Source: CAITNM01 sp021298215
Lineage (GTDB): Bacteria > Pseudomonadota > Alphaproteobacteria > Paracaedibacterales > CAITNM01
Length of the DNA stretch: 64,000 nucleotides
NCBI GenBank assembly: GCA_046309815.1
Contig: JBKCOJ010000007.1
Span: 62,001-126,000 of the forward strand
Direction of reading: 5' to 3'
The notes under the pieces were generated by a model. That model did not search any database. It saw only the letters and a list, made by a program, of their open reading frames with translations, and was not told the DNA's origin. Below are positions 16,543 through 24,874 of this stretch, in pieces. The position numbers and the translations under genes are program-made. Position 1 is the first letter of the stretch, and the number at the start of each line of letters is the position of its first letter.

Positions 16543-17435
16543 CGGGCACTTTCCACCATTTTTCCAACAAGCTGAGTAAAAGATATGCCTTGGTTTTTAG
16601 CAATTTGCGGCGCGAGGGATGTTGCGGTGAAACCTGGTTGGGTGTTGAGTTCAAGCACAGAGAATTTTTGACCATCAAACATCATGTCCACTCGTGAAAG
16701 ACCTCTGCAACCCAATGCTTGGTATGCTTTAAGGGCAGTGTCTTTGGCAAGTTGTTCAAATTCTTTTTCAATGGGCGCTGGGCACGTAAAGCAGGCTTCT
16801 CCTGGCACATACTTTGCTTGATAGCTAAAAATAGAAAATTTTTCATTGGGGCGAATTTCAATGGTACCTAGAGATACGCCATCAAGAACAGCTACGTGAA
16901 TTTCACGAGCTTTGAGGTATTCTTGGACAATACAGTCATTGCCATAGGTCCAGTTCTTTTTCAGGTTATCCCAATCTTCATTTGACGTAAGCAATTGAAT
17001 ACCAACACTTGAGCCTTCATTGATGGGTTTAATAATGCAGGGAAAATCAAGTGGGCACGTCGTTTGAGCGGCAAGATTAATACGATGCGTTTCTGGAGTT
17101 GGGATATTGTGTTGCTTAAATAGTTGGTAAGAGTCCCATTTATCCATAGCCAGTTCTGAAGCTTTAACGCCAGAGTGTGTGTAGGGAATATTTAAATCGT
17201 TCAAGATTTGTTGGACAGTGCCGTCTTCGCCAACGGGACCGTGCAAGCAATTGAAGACGACATCAGGCTTATGGGTTTTTAACTGAGCAATGAGCTCATC
17301 AAGATTACTTGGCAAATCGATTGTTATAGGTTTAAACCCAAGCTCTTCCAGAGCACTTAACGTTGCTTTGCCAGAGTTTAGAGAAACTTCACGTTCTTTA
17401 CCTGGACCACCTAATAAAACGACAACTTTTTTCAT
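16533..17435 (-). CDS. ddl: D-alanine--D-alanine ligase
   Basis: The 300-residue ATP-grasp enzyme makes the D-Ala-D-Ala dipeptide for peptidoglycan. Motifs are VVVLLGGPGKEREVSLNSG at the N-terminus, CLHGPVGEDGTVQQ, IIKPINEGSSVGIQL and VLELNTQPGFTATSLAP for Mg/ATP. Length is typical of Ddl. With ftsQ overlapping downstream, it marks a residual dcw cluster and indicates that cell wall synthesis is retained. Confidence 0.96.
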   Translation of the reverse strand: MKKVVVLLGGPGKEREVSLNSGKATLSALEELGFKPITIDLPSNLDELIAQLKTHKPDVVFNCLHGPVGEDGTVQQILNDLNIPYTHSGVKASELAMDKWDSYQLFKQHNIPTPETHRINLAAQTTCPLDFPCIIKPINEGSSVGIQLLTSNEDWDNLKKNWTYGNDCIVQEYLKAREIHVAVLDGVSLGTIEIRPNEKFSIFSYQAKYVPGEACFTCPAPIEKEFEQLAKDTALKAYQALGCRGLSRVDMMFDGQKFSVLELNTQPGFTATSLAPQIAKNQGISFTQLVGKMVESARCD

Positions 17436-17537
17436 ATAAGATATTATTTTTTGATTGAAGGTATATTACAGAAAAAAATCAATAAAGAGAATCAATATGA
17501 TGATTTTTTTAGAATATATATGGTATTAATGGCATTT

Positions 17538-17592
17538 GGCTGGATCCCGGCCTACGCCGGGAAGACTATAAAAAGCATACCGGGAAAACTAT
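17538..17592. repeat. Palindromic intergenic repeat with partial second copy
   Basis: CTGGATCCCGGCCTACGCCGGGAAGACTATAA is followed by a partial copy, ACCGGGAAAACTATAA. It matches the element at 18684 including the ACTATAA tail, so the unit extends beyond the palindrome. Confidence 0.75.
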
Positions 17593-17613
17593 AAAATGAT
17601 TTGTTTGAAAAGA

Positions 17614-17646
17614 AAAACCCAATGCCTGATTAAGACATTGGGTTTT
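17614..17646. terminator. Bidirectional Rho-independent terminator
   Basis: An 11-bp stem (AAAACCCAATG / CATTGGGTTTT) with an 11-base loop is flanked by A-rich sequence on the left and a T-run on the right. On the minus strand it ends the exported gene at 17655, nine bases past its stop codon. Confidence 0.85.
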
Positions 17647-17654
17647 GATTTTTT

Positions 17655-18596
17655 TTAATTAGAAAGAGTAAGTTGGCTAGTTAGGGCTGCTAGAGCACTT
17701 TCATGCAAATCGCTAAACATGTCATGAGCTAGAGTTATTTCTAGTAACACAGGATCATGGCGAATATTCATATCGTTTTCCACTTGATTATTAATATTAC
17801 ATTTTAAAATTTCCGTAACAGCACTTAGAAGTGGCATTTCTGGGTGGGCTGATGGTAATAGCATTACCGCGAGCTTAAGAGCTTTTCTATGCTCATACTC
17901 CTGATGCAGGAAACTCCAGGCAAAGCTTTCCAGCACTAATAAATTCGATAAAGCTGTGAAAGCTTTTGGATGCAATGATTCAAAAACATTATAGGAAAAT
18001 ATTATTTCTAAAAAATCCTCATTGTATATTGGTCTTCCATTTCCATAAGTAGTTGAAGGATTGCAAAGACTATAATCCAAAATCGCAACAACCTTATTCA
18101 TTAACGGCTGCATTTCCGGGTTCGTCGTGGGTGATCGCTTTGAAAGCTGATCTGCTGCTAGATAAAGGGCATCCATTTGTGGATACTCATGATGAGCAAC
18201 ATTATCTTTATCTAGTCCCTCTAATACTAATTGGTTTGTTAAAGCTGTTAAAGCGCCTTGATGCAAAGGCTGGAACATCTCATGATCTAAGGTTATTTTC
18301 ACCAAGTCTAGATTGTATGCTGGGCCGTTAGCACCAATCAAAGGATGACGAAGGTTCCAGTCCAAAATTGACATTACCTTATTGTGCATCGCTGCCATTT
18401 CTGGGTGCGTTAAAGATGGTCTCTTTGAAAACTGCTCTACTGCCAGATTAAGAAAATTCATAAAGCGATATTCGTGATTGGGGCCAAAATTATGAGCCAT
18501 TGCCTCGTCTGGGGTTATGACTACTGCCTCATCTATAGCTTCTGCGCTCGCCCATAGAGATGCTGCTATTAAAATGATGTGTTTTAATTTTTTCAT
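17655..18596 (-). CDS. Exported protein with three internal repeats, unknown function
   Basis: The 313-residue protein has a signal peptide (MKKLKHIILIAASLWASAEA). Three helical repeats of about 90 residues follow, each with HEY-x-x-x-x-x-L-x-LA, (H/N)PEM-x-x-(L/M)-x-x-V-x-x-IL(D/K), an (L/V)-x-(I/L)-x-x-x-x-x-MF(E/S/Q)-x-LH core and AL(T/S)-x-(Q/L)L-x-L. The repeat is not one I recognise. It could form an exported helical scaffold like the repeat proteins at 777 and 26852, but it is a different sequence family. Confidence 0.55.
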   Translation of the reverse strand: MKKLKHIILIAASLWASAEAIDEAVVITPDEAMAHNFGPNHEYRFMNFLNLAVEQFSKRPSLTHPEMAAMHNKVMSILDWNLRHPLIGANGPAYNLDLVKITLDHEMFQPLHQGALTALTNQLVLEGLDKDNVAHHEYPQMDALYLAADQLSKRSPTTNPEMQPLMNKVVAILDYSLCNPSTTYGNGRPIYNEDFLEIIFSYNVFESLHPKAFTALSNLLVLESFAWSFLHQEYEHRKALKLAVMLLPSAHPEMPLLSAVTEILKCNINNQVENDMNIRHDPVLLEITLAHDMFSDLHESALAALTSQLTLSN

Positions 18597-18683
18597 GTCG
18601 CACCCTTCAAAAAATTTTGCTTCTTATTTGCTTTTTATATAGAGATTCAATTTTTAAAAGCAAGTTTTTTATATCGATGGCAG

Positions 18684-18716
18684 TTGGCTGGATCCCGACC
18701 TACGCCGGGAAAACTA
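18684..18716. repeat. Palindromic intergenic repeat
   Basis: CTGGATCCCGACCTACGCCGGGAAAACTATAA differs from the 17538 copy by only a few bases. It lies just past the 3' end of the glycosyltransferase-like gene. Confidence 0.75.
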
Positions 18717-18728
18717 TAAGAAGCGTAT

Positions 18729-19646
18729 TTATTGGCGGAATAATACGAAACGTAACCATTTAAGCGGCGGGAAGCGCCAGGCTTTGTGCTCGATATAGGA
18801 CATGGAGGATTGCTGGTACGGCATGAGACTATAGCGTGCTTCTTGTGGGTGGCGATGTTGCCATTTAATAATAGGTTGGAAATCATTCTCAGGCAACGCA
18901 ATTATCCGGTTGGGATGCTTTAAAAAGGTTACGTTTAGCAGGCTTTGATCGTGGTGATGCATGCCTTTTCCATAGCCTTTTATATAATTGGGGTTAAGGC
19001 AGAGATCTAACCAAGTTTTTACAAAATCACGCGTGACTTTACAATTACGAAATATCATTAGCCCAGCCCATAGTTCTCGCATTTTTGAAAAATCAGGATG
19101 CATTGAGACATGAAGTTCGGCTGCTACTTGGGGATCAATTGTTTTATTTAAGATGCTGTATATTTCTTCAGTGTACCTGTAAAATACGGCGTCGTAGTCA
19201 TGCAAATATTTCAAAATCGGTGCGAGGGAGCCCGTAAAAATCGCGCCAGAATCCGCATACACGATGATGCTGCCTTCGGACGTATTTTCCAGCGCTTTTA
19301 AAATGAAATAGGGCTTCCACAACCAAAACCCTGCTCCAGATTTTTGATCAAGAATGGCTTTATGCTTTTGGTAAAAGGCTTTATCAATGTGTGAACGACG
19401 GTAATTAAAAATAAAATCAATGCCGCGGTTTAAGGCGGATTGCGCCAAGGCATTTTGGTTTTGGAAAAAAACTTCATGACCATCTGCGTAGGATACTAAA
19501 TAAACGCCGTCGTGGTAGAGTTTTTCTGGTGCACCAAAATCTGGATGAGCAACGGAATCAATACTGCGCGTGGAAATGTCAAAAAGAGTGTAGCCAAGCT
19601 GCAGGCAGGCATAGCAGATAGAAAATAGGATGAGGAATTTTTTCAT
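18729..19646 (-). CDS. Glycosyltransferase-like protein with N-terminal signal/anchor
   Basis: The 305-residue product starts MKKFLILFSICYACLQLGYT, a signal or anchor segment. SGAGFWLWKPYFILKAL followed by IIVYADSGAIF matches the core of GT-A glycosyltransferases of the type that read G-(Y/F)W-x-WKP…(Y/V)-x-D-x-G, where the Asp lies in the nucleotide-sugar/metal site. MHHHDQSLL may be the metal-binding His region. The family is usually cytosolic, so a signal-like N-terminus suggests membrane attachment or export. An upstream GTG at 19658 is a less likely start. Substrate unknown. Confidence 0.6.
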   Translation of the reverse strand: MKKFLILFSICYACLQLGYTLFDISTRSIDSVAHPDFGAPEKLYHDGVYLVSYADGHEVFFQNQNALAQSALNRGIDFIFNYRRSHIDKAFYQKHKAILDQKSGAGFWLWKPYFILKALENTSEGSIIVYADSGAIFTGSLAPILKYLHDYDAVFYRYTEEIYSILNKTIDPQVAAELHVSMHPDFSKMRELWAGLMIFRNCKVTRDFVKTWLDLCLNPNYIKGYGKGMHHHDQSLLNVTFLKHPNRIIALPENDFQPIIKWQHRHPQEARYSLMPYQQSSMSYIEHKAWRFPPLKWLRFVLFRQ

Positions 19647-19662
19647 AGTTCTACTCACTGGA

Positions 19663-19900
19663 CTGGATCCTCACGCCTTCTTCGAAGACTCAGGATAACG
19701 GGAATGGTGAACAAAGAAGTGTCAGTGACATAACAATTCATCGTTATGCTATCGATGCTATTCACTGGACCCCGTTTTTCAACGGGGGGTCTATAATTTC
19801 TCAACGGACGTGTGGCTATGCTCTTTATCAGAGATGATGAAACTTTTCTCTGAGCCCCGTTCCCGTTCTTCAACGAGACGTCGTTTTTCGATGAGAGAGA
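19663..19900. repeat. Cluster of three palindromic repeats
   Basis: Three related elements fill this gap: CTGGATCCTCACGCCTTCTTCG…AGACTCAGGATAACGGG at 19663, CACTGGACCCCGTTTTTCAACGGGGGGTC at about 19760, and a decayed CCCCGTTCCCGTTCTTCAACGAGACGTC at about 19857. No convincing gene lies in this 256-bp gap. Confidence 0.6.
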
Positions 19901-19902
19901 GG

Positions 19903-20502
19903 TCATATTCGTCCTAATAGTTCTTGCTCAAACATCTTAAATGCTTTGACGCGGTGGGATGTTTGCGCTTTTTCAACCTTAGTCATTTCGCCATAGGTGC
20001 GTGTATCATTCAAGGGGATAAACATGGAGTCATAGCCAAACCCATTTTCACCGCGCGCAGGCCATATAAGCGTGCCATGACTTTCAGCTTTGAAAATTTT
20101 TGAGGAACCATCAGGCCAAGCAACCGCTAGTACGCAGACAAAGTATGCATCTCGAGGTTTATCATCAAGTAAAGCATGAACTTTTTCACGAGCAGCGGCA
20201 AAATTACGATCTGGCCCTGCCCATCTGGCGGAATAAATACCTGGCATGCCACCAAGTGCAGGTACGACAAGACCTGAATCATCAGCTAGGGAAACATGTC
20301 CTGTCTTTTCAGCTGTATAACGGGCTTTTAAAAGAGCGTTACCTTCAAAAGTATCTTCGGTTTCTTCTGGTTCCTTTATGTTTAGATTTCCCGAACAGTT
20401 GATATGTAAGCCATACGGGGAAAGTAGAGTTTGTATTTCTTCTAACTTTCCCGTATTGTGCGTCGCTAAAATAAGTGTGTCGCCCGCCTTAAGCTGCAGC
20501 AA
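19903..20502 (-). CDS. rdgB: XTP/dITP diphosphatase (RdgB/HAM1)
   Basis: The 199-residue house-cleaning enzyme hydrolyses non-canonical purine triphosphates to monophosphates. It shows LILATHNTGKLEEIQTLL at the N-terminus, SLADDSGLVVPALGGMPGIY then SARWAG, ENGFGYDSMFIP and KAQTSHRVKAF. The gene overlaps the 3' end of ald by 14 bases, an unusual pairing that suggests joint transcription. Confidence 0.96.
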   Translation of the reverse strand: MLQLKAGDTLILATHNTGKLEEIQTLLSPYGLHINCSGNLNIKEPEETEDTFEGNALLKARYTAEKTGHVSLADDSGLVVPALGGMPGIYSARWAGPDRNFAAAREKVHALLDDKPRDAYFVCVLAVAWPDGSSKIFKAESHGTLIWPARGENGFGYDSMFIPLNDTRTYGEMTKVEKAQTSHRVKAFKMFEQELLGRI

Positions 20503-21625
20503 GTTTTTCTCCCGAAAGAGCTTCCTCAGGTGCGATGTAGCTTAGACTCAAGCTTTCCGCTACAACTTTATGGGTAACGTGACCCTTGAACACATTCAAA
20601 CCATTTAATAAGTGCTTGTCACTTAGAAGAGATTGCTTGTAGCCCTTATTTGCTAAAGCCATCGTAAATGGTAGTGTTGCGTTGTTTAAGGCAAATGTTG
20701 ATGTACGAGCAACCGCACCTGGCATGTTTGCCACGCAATAGTGAAGAATACCATCAACTTCGTAGTATGGATCGGCGTGCGTTGTGGCACGGCTGGTTTC
20801 AAAACATCCACCTTGGTCAATTGCAACGTCAACAAGAACACTGCCTGGTGTCATGGTTTTTAACATGCTACGTGTTACAAGACGTGGAGCTGCTGCACCC
20901 ACTACAAGAACTGCACCGATGACAAGGTCAGCTTTTGCGACAAGACTTTCAACGGTTGCCTGCGTTGAGAATGCTGTTTTTAAGCGACCCATGAACATCC
21001 AGTCTAATTCGTTGAGACGCTTTAGGTTACGATCAACGATGGTAACATCAGCACCAAGCGCTGTTGCCATACGTGCAGCGTTTGCACCAACAACACCACC
21101 ACCAAGCACGACAACTTTTGCTGGCACAACACCTGGAACGCTTCCAAGAAGCATACCTTTGCCGCCTTGGCTTTTTTCAAGCATCCACGCACCAACTTGC
21201 ACCGACATACGGCCAGCAACTTCGCTCATTGGCGCTAGAAGTGGTAAACCACCGCGTTCATCAGTCACTGTCTCATAAGCAATGGCTACGCATTTAGAAT
21301 TCACAAGACCTTTTGCTTGCTCTGGATCTGGAGCCAAATGGAGATAAGTAAACAAAATTTGGTTTTCGCGTAAAAGTCCATATTCGCTAGGTTGAGGTTC
21401 TTTAACCTTTACAATCATATCGGCTTTATCAAAGACTTCCTTAGCGTTGGAAAGAATTTTTGCGCCAGCCGCTTTATAGTCATCATCCGTTAAGCCAATG
21501 CCATTACCTGCATTTGTTTCCACGAATACTTCGTGACCTGCATTAACTAATTCTTTAACAGATAGCGTTGTTAAACCCACGCGATACTCGTGATTCTTTA
21601 TTTCTTTTGGAACACCAATTTTCAT
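20489..21625 (-). CDS. ald: Alanine dehydrogenase
   Basis: The 378-residue NAD-dependent enzyme interconverts L-alanine and pyruvate plus ammonia. The substrate domain opens MKIGVPKEIKNHEYRVGLT. The Rossmann motif is VVVLGGGVVGANAARMATAL, and VDVAIDQGGCFETSRATTHA and HYCVANMPGAVARTST are diagnostic. The ATG at 21625 gives the normal family length; an in-frame start at 21727 would add 34 unrelated residues. No good ribosome site is visible. In an intracellular bacterium it could feed host amino acids into pyruvate (inference). Confidence 0.95.
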   Translation of the reverse strand: MKIGVPKEIKNHEYRVGLTTLSVKELVNAGHEVFVETNAGNGIGLTDDDYKAAGAKILSNAKEVFDKADMIVKVKEPQPSEYGLLRENQILFTYLHLAPDPEQAKGLVNSKCVAIAYETVTDERGGLPLLAPMSEVAGRMSVQVGAWMLEKSQGGKGMLLGSVPGVVPAKVVVLGGGVVGANAARMATALGADVTIVDRNLKRLNELDWMFMGRLKTAFSTQATVESLVAKADLVIGAVLVVGAAAPRLVTRSMLKTMTPGSVLVDVAIDQGGCFETSRATTHADPYYEVDGILHYCVANMPGAVARTSTFALNNATLPFTMALANKGYKQSLLSDKHLLNGLNVFKGHVTHKVVAESLSLSYIAPEEALSGEKLAAA

Positions 21626-21908
21626 GTATTTACTTAATAAAAAACGATACATTTTAATAGCCGGTTCAATAAAAAATTTCAATAAAAGAATGGAATTTCT
21701 GAAAACGTAGAATGCAGAATTTGCCAAAATGAGTGTTCATAAAGTTCTTGCCACCAACAAACATTTTAATAAATTAACGAATAGGCAAGCAGAACATAAA
21801 AATCTCGTTGAGGAGCGCCTTCTAAAATAAAAAATTTCTTTCGATAGCCTAATGACATTATTATGCCAAATGGCTATAACTTGGGCATTGTCTTAACAAG
21901 AAATCCCT

Positions 21909-23786
21909 ATGTTACGTTTATCTTTCATTGCCCTTGCCGCTTTTTGTTTTTCTTTAGCGGCAGAAAAAAACCATGCAATGGCACGATTTGGTGCCCCTTT
22001 ATACTCAAAGGACTTTAGTTATTTTCCCTATGTAAATCCCAACGCACCAAAAGGTGGAACGTTACGATTAGGAACAATTGGTACGTTTGATACATCAAAC
22101 CCGCATGCAATTAAGGGTACAAAAGCTGAAGCTGGCTTGATGTTATGCCTTGATCCTCTGATGATGCGCAATAGCGAAGAACCATTTACGCTTTATGGGC
22201 TAGTTGCTGAGTATGTAGATGTGGCCGCAGATAATTCGCAAATCACTTATTATCTTAACCCTCACGCAAAATTTCATGATGGCACCCCAATTACTGCAGA
22301 AGATGTAAAGTTTACGTATGAATATCTGCGTGACCAAGGAAATCCTGCGTATAAACACTACTATAGTAAAATCGAAAAAATTGAGATTATTGATACGCTA
22401 ACAATACGGTTAACGCTTAAGAAAGAAGAAGATGGAAGATATAATTCCGAGCTTCCGTTTAATTTATCTTTATTGCGTCCTTTGCCAAAGCATGCACTAG
22501 AAGGAAAAGAACTTGCATCTGTTAATTTTCAGGAATGTCCTTGTTCAGGTCCCTACAAAATTGGCGAGGTAGATTTAGGTCACAGTATTACTTACGAGAA
22601 AGTTCCAAATTACTGGGCAGAAAACCTGAATCTAACAAAAGGTATGAACAACTTTGACAAAATTCGTATTGATTACTACAAAACAACGCAGGCACAATTC
22701 CAGGCATTTACGGCGGGTGAGTTCGATGTGTTCTTTGAAACGAATCCGTCAAACTGGGAAACAGGATATGATTTTCCAGCAATTAAGGAAGGACGCGTAA
22801 AGAAAGTAGACTTATCGCACGAGCGCCCTGTGGCTGTGCGTACGATCTTGCTCAATTTGAAAAAGCCTATTTTTGCTGATTGGCAGGTTCGTAAGGCTCT
22901 TGCTTTAGCATTTGATTTTGATACGTTAAACAAGATGATTTTCTCAGGATCGATGTGTCCTGTAGATAGTTTGTTTGCCAACACCAGCCTTGCGCATAAG
23001 GGTGCTGCTGAAAGTGAAGAACTTAATATACTTGAAGCATTTAAAGACAAGGTTCCCGCTGAGCTGTATGAGCCAATGGTTAAAACAGGATTTATGCCTG
23101 CTCGCACAAAAGGCGATGGAGATCAACGTGAAAACCTAGATCAAGCAGGAAAATTATTAGATAGCGCAGGTTGGATTATTAAGGATGGTATGCGCGTAAA
23201 CAAAGCTGGCGAAAAGCTCAAAATCGAAATTATGTATAAAGATTTGAAGCTTGAAAAGATTGTATTGGCATTCAAAGAAAGTTTGCGCAAGCTTGGTGTT
23301 GAGCTAATCGTGCGTGTGATGGATAACGCTCAGTATGAAAACCGTGTAACGGATAGAGATTTTGATATGATCATCCACACCTGGGCAAACGGCACAAGCG
23401 CTGGGAATGAGCAAATGCTTTACTTTTCACAAAAATCTGCAGAGGTTTCTGGAAGCAGCAATTATAACGGCTTGAAGGATCCTATTGCTGAGCAGTTAGC
23501 TTTAAATGTTACCGAAGCAAAAACACCTGAAGAGCTTGCACCGAGAGTACACGCTCTAGATCGTTATATTATGTGCATGTATTACCAAATTCCGTTGTTT
23601 TACGATAATAAAAACAGGTTTGCGTACTGGGTGGATAAGCTGGCGTTTCCAGAAGTGCATCCAAAGATTGGCACGAACGTGATGGCGTATGCGTGGCAGC
23701 CAGAAGGAGTGCAATCTGCGGCGACAGAAGAAAAACCAGGATTCTTTGCAAAGCTTAAGAAATTTTTCCAGTCGTTAGCTGGTTAA
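21909..23786 (+). CDS. Family 5 extracellular solute-binding protein (YejA/oligopeptide type)
   Basis: The 625-residue protein has a signal peptide (MLRLSFIALAAFCFSLAAEK). The SBP5 fold is shown by YVNPNAPKGGTLRLGTIGTF, the FHDGTPITAEDVKFTYEYL signature and KALALAFDFDTLNKMIF. The PNAPKGG start and the length match YejA-type binding proteins of the YejABEF importer, which takes up peptides and peptide-like compounds. The permease and ATPase genes are not in this window. An orphan binding protein served by an importer elsewhere is the likeliest reading. Confidence 0.88.
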   Translation: MLRLSFIALAAFCFSLAAEKNHAMARFGAPLYSKDFSYFPYVNPNAPKGGTLRLGTIGTFDTSNPHAIKGTKAEAGLMLCLDPLMMRNSEEPFTLYGLVAEYVDVAADNSQITYYLNPHAKFHDGTPITAEDVKFTYEYLRDQGNPAYKHYYSKIEKIEIIDTLTIRLTLKKEEDGRYNSELPFNLSLLRPLPKHALEGKELASVNFQECPCSGPYKIGEVDLGHSITYEKVPNYWAENLNLTKGMNNFDKIRIDYYKTTQAQFQAFTAGEFDVFFETNPSNWETGYDFPAIKEGRVKKVDLSHERPVAVRTILLNLKKPIFADWQVRKALALAFDFDTLNKMIFSGSMCPVDSLFANTSLAHKGAAESEELNILEAFKDKVPAELYEPMVKTGFMPARTKGDGDQRENLDQAGKLLDSAGWIIKDGMRVNKAGEKLKIEIMYKDLKLEKIVLAFKESLRKLGVELIVRVMDNAQYENRVTDRDFDMIIHTWANGTSAGNEQMLYFSQKSAEVSGSSNYNGLKDPIAEQLALNVTEAKTPEELAPRVHALDRYIMCMYYQIPLFYDNKNRFAYWVDKLAFPEVHPKIGTNVMAYAWQPEGVQSAATEEKPGFFAKLKKFFQSLAG

Positions 23787-23803
23787 GGTTTAGTAGTTAA
23801 CTG

Positions 23804-23840
23804 GGTCCCGCTATCAAGTAGCGGGACGCCTTATATCTGA
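23804..23840. repeat. Palindromic intergenic repeat (CTGGGTCCCGCTATCAAGTAG type)
   Basis: An 8-bp stem CCCGCTAT…/…AGTAGCGGGACG sits within CTGGGTCCCGCTATCAAGTAGCGGGACG, 17 bases past the solute-binding protein stop. Similar copies are at 13511 (decayed) and 35088. Confidence 0.75.
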
Positions 23841-23967
23841 TTCATTATAAAATATCCCTTCAATAATTGTGATAAAGCAGGAACTCTCAGCTAGCACTAA
23901 AATCTTCTTCACTTTTGGCAAACATGTTGTTAGCTTAGGCGAACGAATAGAAGAATAATTAAATCAC

Positions 23968-24408
23968 ATGCGCTTAGCCCTTTATCAACCTGAGATTCCA
24001 CAAAACGTCGGCACGCTGATCAGGCTTGGCGCGTGTGTAGGTGTGCCGATTGATATTATTGAACCTACGGGTTTTGTGTGGAGCGATAAGCATTTGAAAC
24101 GTGCGGGCATGGATTACGTAGAGTTAGCTAATGTTAAGCGTATTGAGAGTTGGGATGCATACAAAACATTGAATGATTCTAAGCGTATTGTTTTGATTGA
24201 TACTAAAGCCGATACAATTTTTTGGGATTTGAAGTTTAAACCTGATGATATTTTGATGTTGGGTAAGGAAAGTTCGGGCGTACCGGATGAAGTGTTTGCG
24301 GAAATTCCGCATCGCGTACGAATTCCCATGTTGCCTGACAGACGCTCTTTGAATATGGCTATTGCCGGTGCTATGGTGCTTGCAGAAAGTTTACGCCAAA
24401 CTAGATAA
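23968..24408 (+). CDS. trmL: tRNA (cytidine34/uridine34-2'-O)-methyltransferase
   Basis: The 146-residue SPOUT methyltransferase modifies the wobble base of tRNA-Leu isoacceptors. Motifs are LYQPEIPQNVGTLIRLGACV (substrate Asn), LMLGKESSGVPDEV (knot) and IPMLPDRRSLNMAIAGAMVL (SAM-binding knot). The end SLRQTR is short. A diverged copy of its last codons lies at 24788-24874, immediately before hemF. Confidence 0.94.
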   Translation: MRLALYQPEIPQNVGTLIRLGACVGVPIDIIEPTGFVWSDKHLKRAGMDYVELANVKRIESWDAYKTLNDSKRIVLIDTKADTIFWDLKFKPDDILMLGKESSGVPDEVFAEIPHRVRIPMLPDRRSLNMAIAGAMVLAESLRQTR

Positions 24409-24447
24409 CAGCACGATACAGAATATTTTATTTAAGAGAAAGCTTTT

Positions 24448-24669
24448 ATGTGTAAATTATTTTTAGGGATCTTTTTATTGAGCGCATGCGCTGCGGGATT
24501 TTCAACAGACATGGCGGCAGTTGGGCAAGAAATGGCGTTAGAGAATGCTGAAATGGTTGCTGAAGGAATTGTCGATGAAGTAACCAAAGACAAATATCCT
24601 GATCAGCAAGATGAAGATTCTGATAAATCAGAAGCAGAAAAGCCTGCCAAAAAGAATGAAGTAAATTAA
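24448..24669 (+). CDS. Small putative lipoprotein
   Basis: The 73-residue product starts MCKLFLGIFLLSACAAGFST. LLSAC is a good lipobox, with Cys14 as the lipidated residue. The mature part is acidic and ends in a Lys/Glu/Asp-rich tail. It lies inside the segment that separates trmL from hemF and may have arrived with the rearrangement there. Function unknown. Confidence 0.55.
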   Translation: MCKLFLGIFLLSACAAGFSTDMAAVGQEMALENAEMVAEGIVDEVTKDKYPDQQDEDSDKSEAEKPAKKNEVN

Positions 24670-24732
24670 TACGTCGGCGTTTGCGTCTCTCCCCAAAAAA
24701 AATGTTGCGGAATCAGCTTTGCAATAGCGATA

Positions 24733-24772
24733 TTACCCACTGAATACCGTTCTTCAACGGGACGTCGTCTAT
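24733..24772. repeat. Degenerate palindromic intergenic repeat
   Basis: CACTGAATACCGTTCTTCAACGGGACGTCGTC is a copy of the same family, with a CCGTT…AACGG stem, close to the duplicated trmL remnant. Confidence 0.55.
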
Positions 24773-24787
24773 TTAGAAGGGTTGAAC

Positions 24788-24874
24788 TGCTTGAACCAAG
24801 TTATTACGGGTGCTATGGTGCTTGCAGAAAGTTTACGCCAGGTTCGATGTGAGCATCCCTCCCTTTTATGCTGA
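24788..24874 (+). pseudogene. Remnant of a second trmL 3' end overlapping the hemF start
   Basis: A 32-base segment (24809-24840, opening GGTGCTATGGTGCTTGCAGA) is identical to 24367-24398 inside trmL. In the trmL frame it reads CLNQVITGAMVLAESLRQVR and continues to a TGA at 24872, against SLNMAIAGAMVLAESLRQTR in the intact gene. This remnant therefore looks like a trmL C-terminus that originally overlapped the hemF start codon. It now lies about 440 bp away from the functional copy. Confidence 0.75.

Noticed and set aside
19655..19906. Minus-strand open frame between rdgB and the glycosyltransferase-like gene
   Set aside because: It reads through three palindromic repeats, has no ribosome site and encodes no recognisable domain.
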